From assembly GCF_000512735.1 (NCBI RefSeq), contig NZ_CP007028.1, positions 620,001 to 684,000 of the forward strand: a DNA stretch of 64,000 bases, read 5' to 3'. The notes beneath the pieces were generated by a model that was not told the DNA's origin, did not search any database, and saw only the letters and a program-made list of their open reading frames with translations. The position numbers were made by a program, and so were the translations under genes. Below, in pieces: positions 17,210 through 24,536 of the stretch (its first letter is position 1; the number at the start of each line of letters is the position of its first letter). The stretch is from Thermocrinis ruber. GTDB lineage: Bacteria > Aquificota > Aquificia > Aquificales > Aquificaceae.

Positions 17210-17220
17210 AGAACAGCCTC
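17205..17220 (-). repeat. Right terminal inverted repeat of the TnpB element
   Basis: Exact 16-base inverted copy of 15576-15591. The ffh -10 box begins 10 nt beyond it. Confidence 0.8.
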
Positions 17221-17228
17221 TAGGCTTG

Positions 17229-17236
17229 GTTATAAT
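17229..17236. promoter_or_regulatory. ffh -10 box, formerly a shared divergent promoter core
   Basis: TATAAT (17231-17236) ends 9 nt before the ffh ATG. Overlapping it on the minus strand is TATAAC (17229-17234). If the element 15576-17220 is removed, that box would end 8 nt before the ATG of the phosphatase-like gene, the spacing seen at other leaderless genes here. Confidence 0.5.
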
Positions 17237-17245
17237 TTTACCATT

Positions 17246-18559
17246 ATGTTAGAACTTTTGACCGAGAGGTTTAGCAAAGCTTTTGCTAAAGTAGAAAACA
17301 GCCGAAAGCTAACGGAAAAGCAAATAAACGACTTCTTAAGGGAGATAAGGTCTGCCCTTTTGGAAAGTGATGCGGATTACGATGTGGTAAAGGATTTTCT
17401 GAAGAGGGTGAGGGAAAAGGCACTACAGGAGGACATTACCAAGAAGGTCTCACCTTTTGAACACCTGCTTTTGACCGTTTATGAGGAGTTGGTTAAGGTT
17501 TTAGGAGAGACGGTATCCGAGTTAAAAAAGGGGACCGTTCTCTTTGTGGGTCTTCAGGGAACGGGAAAGACAACCACTATAGGAAAGCTGGCAAAATATC
17601 TAAAAGACAAGGGCTTTAAGGTGGCGGTATCCTCCACCGATGTTAGGCGTCCCGCTGCCATGCTCCAGCTCCAGAGGTTGGCGGAAAAGGTAGGAGTTCC
17701 ATACTATCACTTTGATGAAGGACTCTCTGCCCTTGAGATAGCCAAAAGGTCTCAGGCAAAGGCAAAGGAAGATGGTGTGGATTACCTTCTTTTGGACACT
17801 GCGGGAAGGTTACATATAGATGAGGAGCTAATGGAAGAGCTCAGTAGCATAAAATCTGCAGTGTCTCCTTCGGAAGTGCTTTACGTAGCGGACGCTATGC
17901 AAGGACAAGAAGCCCTTAGAATTGCCAAGGTTTTCCACGAAAAGATTGGACTTACGGGTGCGGTGCTAACCAAGATGGACGGAGACGCAAGGGGAGGTGT
18001 TGCCTTCTCTTTGAGGTCTGCCCTTGGCATACCCATAAAGTTCGTGGGTGTGGGAGAAAAGTTAGAGGACATAGAACCCTTCTATCCGGACAGAATAGCT
18101 CAAAGGATTATGGGGCTTGGAGATATCCAAAGCCTTATAGAAAAGGCACAGCAGGCTATACCGGAGGATGAGGCGCAGGTGCTTGCCACCAAAGTTCTAA
18201 CGGGCAGTTTTGACTTGGAGGACCTTTTAAAACAGCTTGAGTTTATGGAAAAAATGGGACCCCTTGATAAACTCCTTGGAATGATCCCCGGTCTTTCTGC
18301 CCAACTGAAAAACTTAAAAATAGACGAAAAAATTATAAAAAAGAAAAAGGCTATAATCCAGTCTATGACTAAGGAAGAGAGGAGAAATCCACTCATAATA
18401 AACATGAGCAGGAAACAGAGAATAGCAAAAGGCAGTGGAACCACCATTTCCGATGTGAATAAACTTCTCAAAGAGTATGAAGAAATGAAAAAACTTATGA
18501 AAAAGCTAAAGAACGCCAAGGGTCCAATTGGTATTCCAAGGCTACCTTTTAGGATATAA
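17246..18559 (+). CDS. ffh: Signal recognition particle protein Ffh
   Basis: A 437-residue SRP54 GTPase. The N domain (about 1-95) is followed by the G domain with GLQGTGKTTT near residue 107, DTAGRLH near 189 and TKMDGDARGG near 246. The methionine-rich M domain occupies residues about 300-437 (SMTKEERRNP, SRKQRIAKGSGT). It binds signal sequences together with 4.5S RNA and docks on FtsY, which is encoded at 33997. The ORF is open upstream, but the ATG at 17246 gives the correct N-terminus and lies 9 nt after TATAAT. Confidence 0.95.
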   Translation: MLELLTERFSKAFAKVENSRKLTEKQINDFLREIRSALLESDADYDVVKDFLKRVREKALQEDITKKVSPFEHLLLTVYEELVKVLGETVSELKKGTVLFVGLQGTGKTTTIGKLAKYLKDKGFKVAVSSTDVRRPAAMLQLQRLAEKVGVPYYHFDEGLSALEIAKRSQAKAKEDGVDYLLLDTAGRLHIDEELMEELSSIKSAVSPSEVLYVADAMQGQEALRIAKVFHEKIGLTGAVLTKMDGDARGGVAFSLRSALGIPIKFVGVGEKLEDIEPFYPDRIAQRIMGLGDIQSLIEKAQQAIPEDEAQVLATKVLTGSFDLEDLLKQLEFMEKMGPLDKLLGMIPGLSAQLKNLKIDEKIIKKKKAIIQSMTKEERRNPLIINMSRKQRIAKGSGTTISDVNKLLKEYEEMKKLMKKLKNAKGPIGIPRLPFRI

Positions 18560-18674
18560 GAATATACTAAATAACTAACATAATCCCTTCTTATAAACCC
18601 ACAAAAAACTTTTTATGGTTTTTTCTCTAACTTTTTGCTAAACTATGGGTAAAATTTCAAAAGGAGGTGTTTCT

Positions 18675-19943
18675 ATGACAACGAGAAGGGAGCTTCTCAA
18701 GTTGGCGGGCTTTGGGGTGGTTTATGCCACCTTTTATAAGGGTTTTGCCCTTGCTCAGGAGAGGGTGAATCCAGTTTTTGCCCTAAGGGGTGATGGTTCT
18801 GTGGTGGTTATTGACCCAAGGAAGGATGAGGTGATAGCCAAAATATCCACCGGTGGGAAGGGTGGAACCTTGGGCTCTATAACGAAAGATGGAAAATATC
18901 TCTTTGTAGCCAACAATGCACCAGACCAAAGGACGGTGAGCGTAATAGATGCGGTAAATCTTCGCAAGGTAAAGGATATAGAAACGGGTGCCAGACCAAA
19001 GCATCCCCTAGTTTCTCCCAATGGGAGAGTGGTTGCGGTAAATCACTCGGGTATTGATGATGGCAAAAACCGGGTAGCCTTTATATCCACAAGGAACTTG
19101 GAGGTTATAAATACAGTAGAACTGCCCGTTTTGAACACAGGGCACAAAGGAGACTTTAGCATGCACGGCACCTTTAGCCCCGATGGAAAATACTACTTCG
19201 TAGGAAGCTATTCAGACAACAGGTTTTTCATCATATCCACCTCGGACTTTTCGGTGGTAGCCCATGTGGATGTGGCGGGCAATCCCCACTACTTTGACTG
19301 CTACAAAAACACTCTTTGGGTGACGGTAGAATTCAACGAACCAAAGAAGGAAACATCCAAACCAATGGTATACGTCTATGACATCTCCAACCCCGCAAAG
19401 CCCAGGGAGATGATGGTTCTTGAGGTGGAACTTGACACCAACGAAATCTCCAACACTGCACGCATAGAAGGGCACCATGGAAACTTTACCAACGACGGAA
19501 AATACTTTATGGTTTGCAACAGAGGAGCTTCCCCCTTTGAAGGAACCACCGTTAGGGTATATACCAACGACGGAAAGCTGGTAAAAGCTATAAAATCTGC
19601 GGTCAAAGGCGTAGGACACGCTTACGTTTCTCCCAACGGAGAGTATGCGGTAATAACTCAATACGGAGACACTAAGATTGAGATCGTGAGCCTGAAGAAC
19701 TTTGAGACCATCAAGGTTATAGACACGGGAGTTGGACGGCACATGGGACATGTGGTCTTTATGGAGGATGGTAGCAAGTTTTACGTCACCAACAGGGTGG
19801 CAGATTCGGTCTTTGTGATAGATGGAAAGAAGTTTGAGATTATCAAAAGAATACAGACCGCAGAGGGCGGACAGGCACAGGGACAGGTGGTAAGACACTT
19901 TTACGGCGTCTTTGAAAGGGTTGTAAATCCATACTTGGCATAA
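18675..19943 (+). CDS. Periplasmic beta-propeller protein, AztD-like (candidate zinc metallochaperone)
   Basis: A 422-residue exported protein. TRRELLKLAGFG at the N-terminus looks like a twin-arginine signal. The mature part is a YVTN-type beta-propeller with repeating blades (SPDGKYYFVGS, TNDGKYFMVC, SPNGEYAVI). Histidine clusters recur at blade starts: GHKGDFSMHG, GHHGNF, GVGHAY and RHMGHV. This histidine pattern and the neighbouring zinc genes suggest the AztD zinc metallochaperone group; heme d1/NirF-type propellers are the alternative. AAGGAGGTG precedes the ATG at 18675. The stop overlaps the GTPase start by one base. Confidence 0.65.
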   Translation: MTTRRELLKLAGFGVVYATFYKGFALAQERVNPVFALRGDGSVVVIDPRKDEVIAKISTGGKGGTLGSITKDGKYLFVANNAPDQRTVSVIDAVNLRKVKDIETGARPKHPLVSPNGRVVAVNHSGIDDGKNRVAFISTRNLEVINTVELPVLNTGHKGDFSMHGTFSPDGKYYFVGSYSDNRFFIISTSDFSVVAHVDVAGNPHYFDCYKNTLWVTVEFNEPKKETSKPMVYVYDISNPAKPREMMVLEVELDTNEISNTARIEGHHGNFTNDGKYFMVCNRGASPFEGTTVRVYTNDGKLVKAIKSAVKGVGHAYVSPNGEYAVITQYGDTKIEIVSLKNFETIKVIDTGVGRHMGHVVFMEDGSKFYVTNRVADSVFVIDGKKFEIIKRIQTAEGGQAQGQVVRHFYGVFERVVNPYLA

Positions 19944-21223
19944 TGGCAAAAATTCCGGCGGTAGTTGTAAGCGGTTTCTTGGGCAGTGGGAAGACCACCT
20001 TTATTCTCAGGTCTCTCCTGCCCCGCCTAAAAGGAAGGAAAATTTCCGTAGTAGTCAATGACTTTGGAGAGGTCAACTACGATAAGATCAGGCTATACCA
20101 AGAGGGTTTGGAGGTCTATGGTATAGAGGGAAACTGCTTTTGCTGTGAGTTGGGTGGAGAGTTTTTAAACACCCTTGCCAGCATAAAAAGGCAGGGCGTT
20201 GAATTTTTGGTGGTGGAGACCTCGGGCGTTTCGGACCCATCCCCCATCTACTACAGCTTGGAGTCTTCAGGCTTTAGTGTAGAGTTAATAATGGGCGTCT
20301 TTGCCCTGGATATAGAGGAAGGACTTTTGAAGCACCCCCTTCTGCAAGCCCAAATGGATGCATCCCACTGCTTTGTTCTTACCAAGGCAGACCTGCTACC
20401 GGAGAGAGAAGTTTTAAGAAAGCTAAAGCCCTTTCTTGAGTGGCAAAAGCCCACCTTTTTGGCAAAGGAAGGCTATGTGGAGGAGGACATAGAGAGCCTA
20501 TTTGGGCAGGTTCAAGAAAAGCCAAGAAGTGGTGGAAAGCACCAAAGCTTTGAGTCTTATACCCTAAGGCTGAAGGGCTTTTACTCAAAGTTGGAGGTGG
20601 AGGAGTTTTTCAGAAAGCTTCCCAGAAATATATACAGGGCAAAGGGTATAATTCACTGTTTGGAAAGCCCCCTTCCACTGTCTCTCAACTACAGCTTTGG
20701 AAACCTAATTTGGGAAAGGCTTGAGGTGGAAGAGGAGCCCTTTTTGGTGTTCATAGGAGACAAGATAGACCATAAACTCTTTGAAGCATTTCCAAAGCCT
20801 CAAAGGCTCAGCTACATACACGAAAAACAGTGTTTTCCCCTCTGCGATTTTGACGCAAGGGAAGGCGTAGGGTACATAAAGGGTAATTTGGCGGGTGAGC
20901 TTGAAACTGCGGAGAGGCTTTTGGAAGAGTTGGAAGAGGAGGATTTCCTCTTTGTTTCGGGAGAGGCATTGAGCTTTAAGGGATTTTCAGACATAAAAAA
21001 GTTCTGCGAGGATTTAAAGAATTCTCACTTTAAAAGGCTTGTTCTCTGGAAGGTTCCGAGCGGTGTGGTTAGCTATCTTTTAGAACATCTCCCACCGGAC
21101 AAGCTGGTTTATCATCTCAGCAAGCATTACCTTTTACCCAAGGCTCACCTTTCCCTCCGGGTGGATACCAAGGAAAAGGAGGAAGTGCTTCTTTCTCTGA
21201 TTTCCAAAAGTTTCGTCGTTTGA
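19943..21223 (+). CDS. COG0523 (CobW/ZNG) family GTPase metallochaperone
   Basis: A 426-residue G3E GTPase. The P-loop is SGFLGSGKTTF at residues about 9-19, the metal-binding GNCFCCELGG (CxCC type) lies near residue 68, VVETSGVSDP near residue 90 is switch II-like, and TKAD gives nucleotide specificity. The C-terminal CobW_C domain follows residue 190. Family members deliver zinc or cobalt to enzymes. The position directly behind the AztD-like gene and opposite znuBA genes supports a zinc role by inference. Confidence 0.85.
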   Translation: MAKIPAVVVSGFLGSGKTTFILRSLLPRLKGRKISVVVNDFGEVNYDKIRLYQEGLEVYGIEGNCFCCELGGEFLNTLASIKRQGVEFLVVETSGVSDPSPIYYSLESSGFSVELIMGVFALDIEEGLLKHPLLQAQMDASHCFVLTKADLLPEREVLRKLKPFLEWQKPTFLAKEGYVEEDIESLFGQVQEKPRSGGKHQSFESYTLRLKGFYSKLEVEEFFRKLPRNIYRAKGIIHCLESPLPLSLNYSFGNLIWERLEVEEEPFLVFIGDKIDHKLFEAFPKPQRLSYIHEKQCFPLCDFDAREGVGYIKGNLAGELETAERLLEELEEEDFLFVSGEALSFKGFSDIKKFCEDLKNSHFKRLVLWKVPSGVVSYLLEHLPPDKLVYHLSKHYLLPKAHLSLRVDTKEKEEVLLSLISKSFVV

Positions 21224-21231
21224 GCTTGTAA

Positions 21232-21975
21232 TTAGCCTCTGAACCCTTTCAAAAACAGGACAGAAATGAACATCAAAATCCCAAAGAGGGCTTGCAAAAA
21301 GACCAAACTGAAGCCCGTGGGAAGGTCTAAATAAAAGGACAAAACTATGCCCGCAGTGTTTATAACAGCCCCATAAACCCACGCAAACAAAAGTCCCTTT
21401 CTTAAAAGCAAAGAAACCAAGGCTGGTGCCACAAGGATTGAAAAAACAATCAAAACACCCACCAAGCTAACAGAACTGGTTATAGTCAAAGAAAAAAGTA
21501 CAAAGAACGCCAACTCAGACCAAAAACCCTTTAAAAACTTCTTCCTCAGGTAAAGAAAAAGTCCAAAAACCGCGTAAAGGATGCCCGTTTTTATAACCTC
21601 CTCCCTTGGCACAAAGAGAATATCCTTAGCACTTAGCTTTAAAAACTCCTCCATGCCATGAAGAGACTTAGAAAGCACCAAAACCACCAAAGAAAAGCCA
21701 AGGGCATACAAAAGCCCTATAAAGGCTTCCGCGTAATCCCTTAACCTTTGGGAAAGTAGAACAAGCACACCGGCGAGCAAAGAGCATAAAAGGGAAAGAA
21801 GGTAAGAAGGTCTATCAAAGAGAAAGAGGGAGAGGGCGAGCCCCACCGCAGACGCTTGGGCTATGGCAATGTCTGTGAAGATGATCCCTCTTCTTACCAC
21901 CTCCATTCCAAAGTATGCATGGATGCCCAAAAGCACAAAGGAGAGCAGCAGGGCGTTGAGCAAAACATCCATCAT
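21232..21975 (-). CDS. Metal ABC transporter permease, ZnuB type
   Basis: A 247-residue ABC-3 family permease with seven to eight hydrophobic segments. RRGIIFTDIAIAQASAVG near residue 28 is the family signature, and a charged DYAEAF loop follows the third segment. It would form the inner-membrane channel for Zn2+ (or Mn2+). The start overlaps the znuA-type stop as ATGA. No ATPase gene lies in this operon. It is convergent with the COG0523 gene, 8 nt apart. Confidence 0.88.
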   Translation of the reverse strand: MMDVLLNALLLSFVLLGIHAYFGMEVVRRGIIFTDIAIAQASAVGLALSLFLFDRPSYLLSLLCSLLAGVLVLLSQRLRDYAEAFIGLLYALGFSLVVLVLSKSLHGMEEFLKLSAKDILFVPREEVIKTGILYAVFGLFLYLRKKFLKGFWSELAFFVLFSLTITSSVSLVGVLIVFSILVAPALVSLLLRKGLLFAWVYGAVINTAGIVLSFYLDLPTGFSLVFLQALFGILMFISVLFLKGFRG

Positions 21976-22844
21976 TGGCTGAGCCTTCTTAGAATCTCGT
22001 CAAACAGAGAGAAAAGGTCTTTGGCTTCTGGCACCGCACCCACCTCGTGGGGCAAAATAACCACCTTGGCGTTTAGCCTTTGGGCTACAAATTGGGCAGT
22101 CCTTTTTTCGTGATATACATCCTGAAGTATAAACTTTACTCCTTGGGCTTGGGAGATAAGACCCTCTATGTGCTTTCCAGTGGGAGGAATGCCCGGGAGG
22201 GGCTCCAAAGTGCCCACCAACACCATGCCATATCTTCTCAGGAGATAGTCGTAGAGTTTGTGGTATTGGATAACCTTTATGCCTTTGAGCTTTGCAAACT
22301 CTCTGTCCCACTCTGTTAGCTTTGCATTCCATCTCTTTAAAAAGTCCTCAAGGTTTCCTCTGTAATAAGCACAGTTTGGACTGTCCAACTGGCATAGCCT
22401 TTCCGCTATTGCCCTTGCCAATGGGGGAATGTTGTGAGGGTCAAGCTGATAGTGGGGGTTTCCCTCCGGATGGACATCCCCCATAGCCCTTGAGATATTT
22501 GCTGGCTTTTCTATGAGTTCCACAAACTGGGAGAGGTCCAAGTAGCCCTGCCTTCCGGGTTGGATTTTGGGGTTGTTGGATTGTTGTAAAAGAGGGGGCA
22601 AAAAGCCCACCTCAAGGCTTGCCCCTTGAACTATAAGAAGGTCTGCATCTCTCATTTTGGCTATGTGGGAGGGCTTTGGCACCACAAAGTGGGGGTCATC
22701 GGTTCCTCTGGCGATCACATAAAGGCTCACCCGGTCTTTGCCAACTTCCTTCACCAGCTCTCCGATCCAAGGGTAAGTGGCAACCACCTTTAGCTTGGCA
22801 AAGCTGACGGTAAGAAAAAGCAGGAAAAGAACCAAAACCCTCAT
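21972..22844 (-). CDS. Periplasmic metal-binding protein, ZnuA/AztC type
   Basis: A 290-residue cluster A-I binding protein with a signal peptide (MRVLVLFLLFLTVSFA). Candidate metal ligands are the histidines in TDDPHFV near residue 52, GNPHYQLDPH near residue 135 and QYHKLYDY near residue 190, with a late acidic residue. The usual His/Asp-rich loop of ZnuA is absent, as in AztC-type proteins. It would hand periplasmic zinc to the permease encoded next. Confidence 0.87.
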   Translation of the reverse strand: MRVLVLFLLFLTVSFAKLKVVATYPWIGELVKEVGKDRVSLYVIARGTDDPHFVVPKPSHIAKMRDADLLIVQGASLEVGFLPPLLQQSNNPKIQPGRQGYLDLSQFVELIEKPANISRAMGDVHPEGNPHYQLDPHNIPPLARAIAERLCQLDSPNCAYYRGNLEDFLKRWNAKLTEWDREFAKLKGIKVIQYHKLYDYLLRRYGMVLVGTLEPLPGIPPTGKHIEGLISQAQGVKFILQDVYHEKRTAQFVAQRLNAKVVILPHEVGAVPEAKDLFSLFDEILRRLSQ

Positions 22845-22856
22845 GGCTTTACCTCT

Positions 22857-24188
22857 TTAGAATGGATGGGCACCGTGGGCACCTATGGCAAAGTTGAACT
22901 GCAGGATGAATTCATTGACGGTTTTGCGCTTTCCATCATGGAAGAATGCCCTGTTTTGTCCCACTTGGAACCTTATGCGGGAGAACTCGGTGGGGTTGTA
23001 TTCCAGCATGGCGTAGTAGGCAGGGAGGTTGTTTGGTAAATTGAGATTTACCCCGTTTTTCTTAACATCGTTCTTGTTTATAAGGTTGTATTGAATGCCA
23101 GCCCTCCACCTTCTGTCAAACTTGAAGACCAATTGGGTATAAAAACCTCCTTGCTTCTTTTTGAGCTTTTCTGTTTCTAAGTCTCCCGCACTGTCATATT
23201 CGTACTTGGTTCCCTTTTGGTCCCTGTAGAGATACTCTCCTTGGAAGGAGATATACCTGTAAGAGTCTATCATGTACTTGGCGGTGAGGTCAAAGCCGTA
23301 AAGCTTGGTCTTTCCTGCAAAGGCGTGAGGATGTTCTGCATCAAGGTGGTTAACTCTGCTGTGCCCTGTTGCAAAAGAAAGCCCAGTCAGGAAAGAGAGA
23401 TTACCCACATCAAAGGAGGTCTTTACAAAGCCCAAATAGAGGTTTGGCTTTTTGGTGTCGCCTATGGTTATAGAGGTTGTAGGTGTGTTGATGTTATCAA
23501 CCAATCTAAACCCTTCCGTTCCAAAGCTCTGCTCGTTTTCTCCTTGCAAGACTTCCACGCCAAAGAGTAAATAGAAGGGTGTGGGTGCCAGCCAGTTTAA
23601 CTGAACTCCTTTTTCTACTAGTCCGTCATCTCCCAAGAAGACTTTATAAACGAGGGGTTGGTTGGCAAAGTCCCAAGCGTGGGGGTGTTGGGCGTTTAGC
23701 CTTCCAAAGGAACTTCTGAACTTTCCAACCTTGAACTGAAAGCCAAAGGGGAGTCCTCTGGTAACTGCGTAGGCTTCCTCTACCTCTGCACCATCTTCGG
23801 AGAAGGGAATGGTTGCATACAGGTCAAAGTATGGGTCTACGGGGGCATACAGATAAAGCTCTGCGTAGTTGAGGTTAAAACCTCTCTTTTCGTTTAGGGC
23901 TCCGTGTCCGTGTCCGTTGCCTTCGTGCCTATGATATAGCCCTGGGATCTCTAAGTGCTTGAATTCTTGGTCGTTTTTGTTCCTTGCCACAAAAGAGGTA
24001 TCCACGATCAAAGAAAGGTTGAGAAGGCTCCTCTGACCGGCAGGAGTAATCTGAAGGGCTTTTAGCCTCTCGTCGTATTTGCTCCTTAGCTGTAAGCCTC
24101 TGTCGGCGGGTGCTGACTCTTGTTCTTTTTTAACTTCTTGGGCAAAGGTAAAGCTAAAGATGGATAGTAAAAGCACAGCTTTTTTCAT
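22857..24188 (-). CDS. Outer-membrane beta-barrel protein of the zinc island
   Basis: A 443-residue protein with a signal peptide (MKKAVLLLSIFSFTFAQ), a short charged region, then about 400 residues of alternating amphipathic strands ending in a hydrophobic-aromatic terminus (HPF), the layout of a porin. A His-rich stretch YHRHEGNGHGHGAL near residue 93 could bind zinc. Zinc passage across the outer membrane is inferred from position. The ATG at 24188 is chosen because AGGAGGTG lies just before it; that site is one arm of a 12-bp inverted repeat. Confidence 0.75.
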   Translation of the reverse strand: MKKAVLLLSIFSFTFAQEVKKEQESAPADRGLQLRSKYDERLKALQITPAGQRSLLNLSLIVDTSFVARNKNDQEFKHLEIPGLYHRHEGNGHGHGALNEKRGFNLNYAELYLYAPVDPYFDLYATIPFSEDGAEVEEAYAVTRGLPFGFQFKVGKFRSSFGRLNAQHPHAWDFANQPLVYKVFLGDDGLVEKGVQLNWLAPTPFYLLFGVEVLQGENEQSFGTEGFRLVDNINTPTTSITIGDTKKPNLYLGFVKTSFDVGNLSFLTGLSFATGHSRVNHLDAEHPHAFAGKTKLYGFDLTAKYMIDSYRYISFQGEYLYRDQKGTKYEYDSAGDLETEKLKKKQGGFYTQLVFKFDRRWRAGIQYNLINKNDVKKNGVNLNLPNNLPAYYAMLEYNPTEFSRIRFQVGQNRAFFHDGKRKTVNEFILQFNFAIGAHGAHPF

Positions 24189-24194
24189 GGCTTT

Positions 24195-24263
24195 CACCTC
24201 CTGTGGTTTTTTGGTTTTTTGGGTTTAAGGGATTTTTTGAAAAGCCTTAGCCCACAGGAGGTG
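24195..24263 (-). promoter_or_regulatory. mRNA hairpin sequestering the outer-membrane gene's ribosome binding site
   Basis: On the minus-strand mRNA, CACCTCCTGTGG (24263 to 24252) forms the last codons of the His-rich ORF. It is perfectly complementary to CCACAGGAGGTG (24206 to 24195), which contains the Shine-Dalgarno site of the outer-membrane gene. The loop is 45 nt. A ribosome stopping at the His-rich TAA (24249-24247) would cover the first arm and free the site. Confidence 0.65.
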
Positions 24264-24513
24264 CCCGAATGGGATGGTTATATGGAATTTCAAGCTTTGG
24301 TGCGGTCTCTTGGGTTTTTTCTTTCTCTACAAAAAGGACAGGATTTTCAAGCCTTGGTTGAAGTTTTACATCCTCCTTGTGCTGGGGTTGATGCTGGATT
24401 ATACAGAGCTCACAGTCTTGGTGGAATTGGTGGTCTTCGTGATGGTGCTCTGCGGTCTTAAAATCCACAAAGACCAGAAGAAAGGAAAGCAGAAGGGTAG
24501 CTAACTTTCTCAT
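24247..24513 (-). CDS. Secreted histidine-rich small protein, first gene of the zinc operon
   Basis: An 88-residue protein with a signal peptide (about residues 1-21), then EHHHEDHQFHQDCELC, which carries five histidines and two cysteines, and IIQHQPQHKED. The composition suggests periplasmic metal binding, similar in style to small DUF2946-like proteins; no firm family can be named. The ATG at 24513 lies 12 nt after a TATAAT box and has no ribosome binding site. Its last codons supply the anti-Shine-Dalgarno arm for the next gene. Confidence 0.65.
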   Translation of the reverse strand: MRKLATLLLSFLLVFVDFKTAEHHHEDHQFHQDCELCIIQHQPQHKEDVKLQPRLENPVLFVEKEKTQETAPKLEIPYNHPIRAPPVG

Positions 24514-24521
24514 AACCTGAG

Positions 24522-24531
24522 TATAATTATA
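24522..24531. promoter_or_regulatory. Overlapping divergent -10 boxes (A-adding enzyme / zinc operon)
   Basis: TATAATTATA contains TATAAT on the plus strand (24522-24527, 9 nt before GTG 24537) and TATAAT on the minus strand (24531-24526, 12 nt before ATG 24513), sharing two bases. The surrounding GTATAATTATAAC is nearly palindromic and could also serve as an operator. Confidence 0.5.
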
Positions 24532-24536
24532 ACACA

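Larger units (their letters stand above)
15576..17220 (+). mobile_element. TIR-bounded insertion element carrying a solo TnpB-like gene
   Basis: A 1,645-bp unit starts with GAGGCTGTTCTAAAAA (15576-15591) and ends with its exact inverted copy (17205-17220), 16 of 16 bases. A single gene fills nearly all of it. No tnpA is present. Typical IS605/IS607 elements, the usual homes of TnpB, have no terminal inverted repeats, so this may be moved in trans by a DDE transposase. No target-site duplication longer than one base (T) is visible. It sits exactly between the start codons of two divergent genes. Confidence 0.72.

Noticed and set aside
15567-17231. Target-site duplication around the TnpB element
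   Set aside because: Only a single T is shared by the two flanks, which is not distinguishable from chance.
19212-19949. 245-codon open frame antisense to the AztD-like gene
   Set aside because: No domain, no ribosome binding site, and it mirrors the codon bias of the propeller gene on the other strand.
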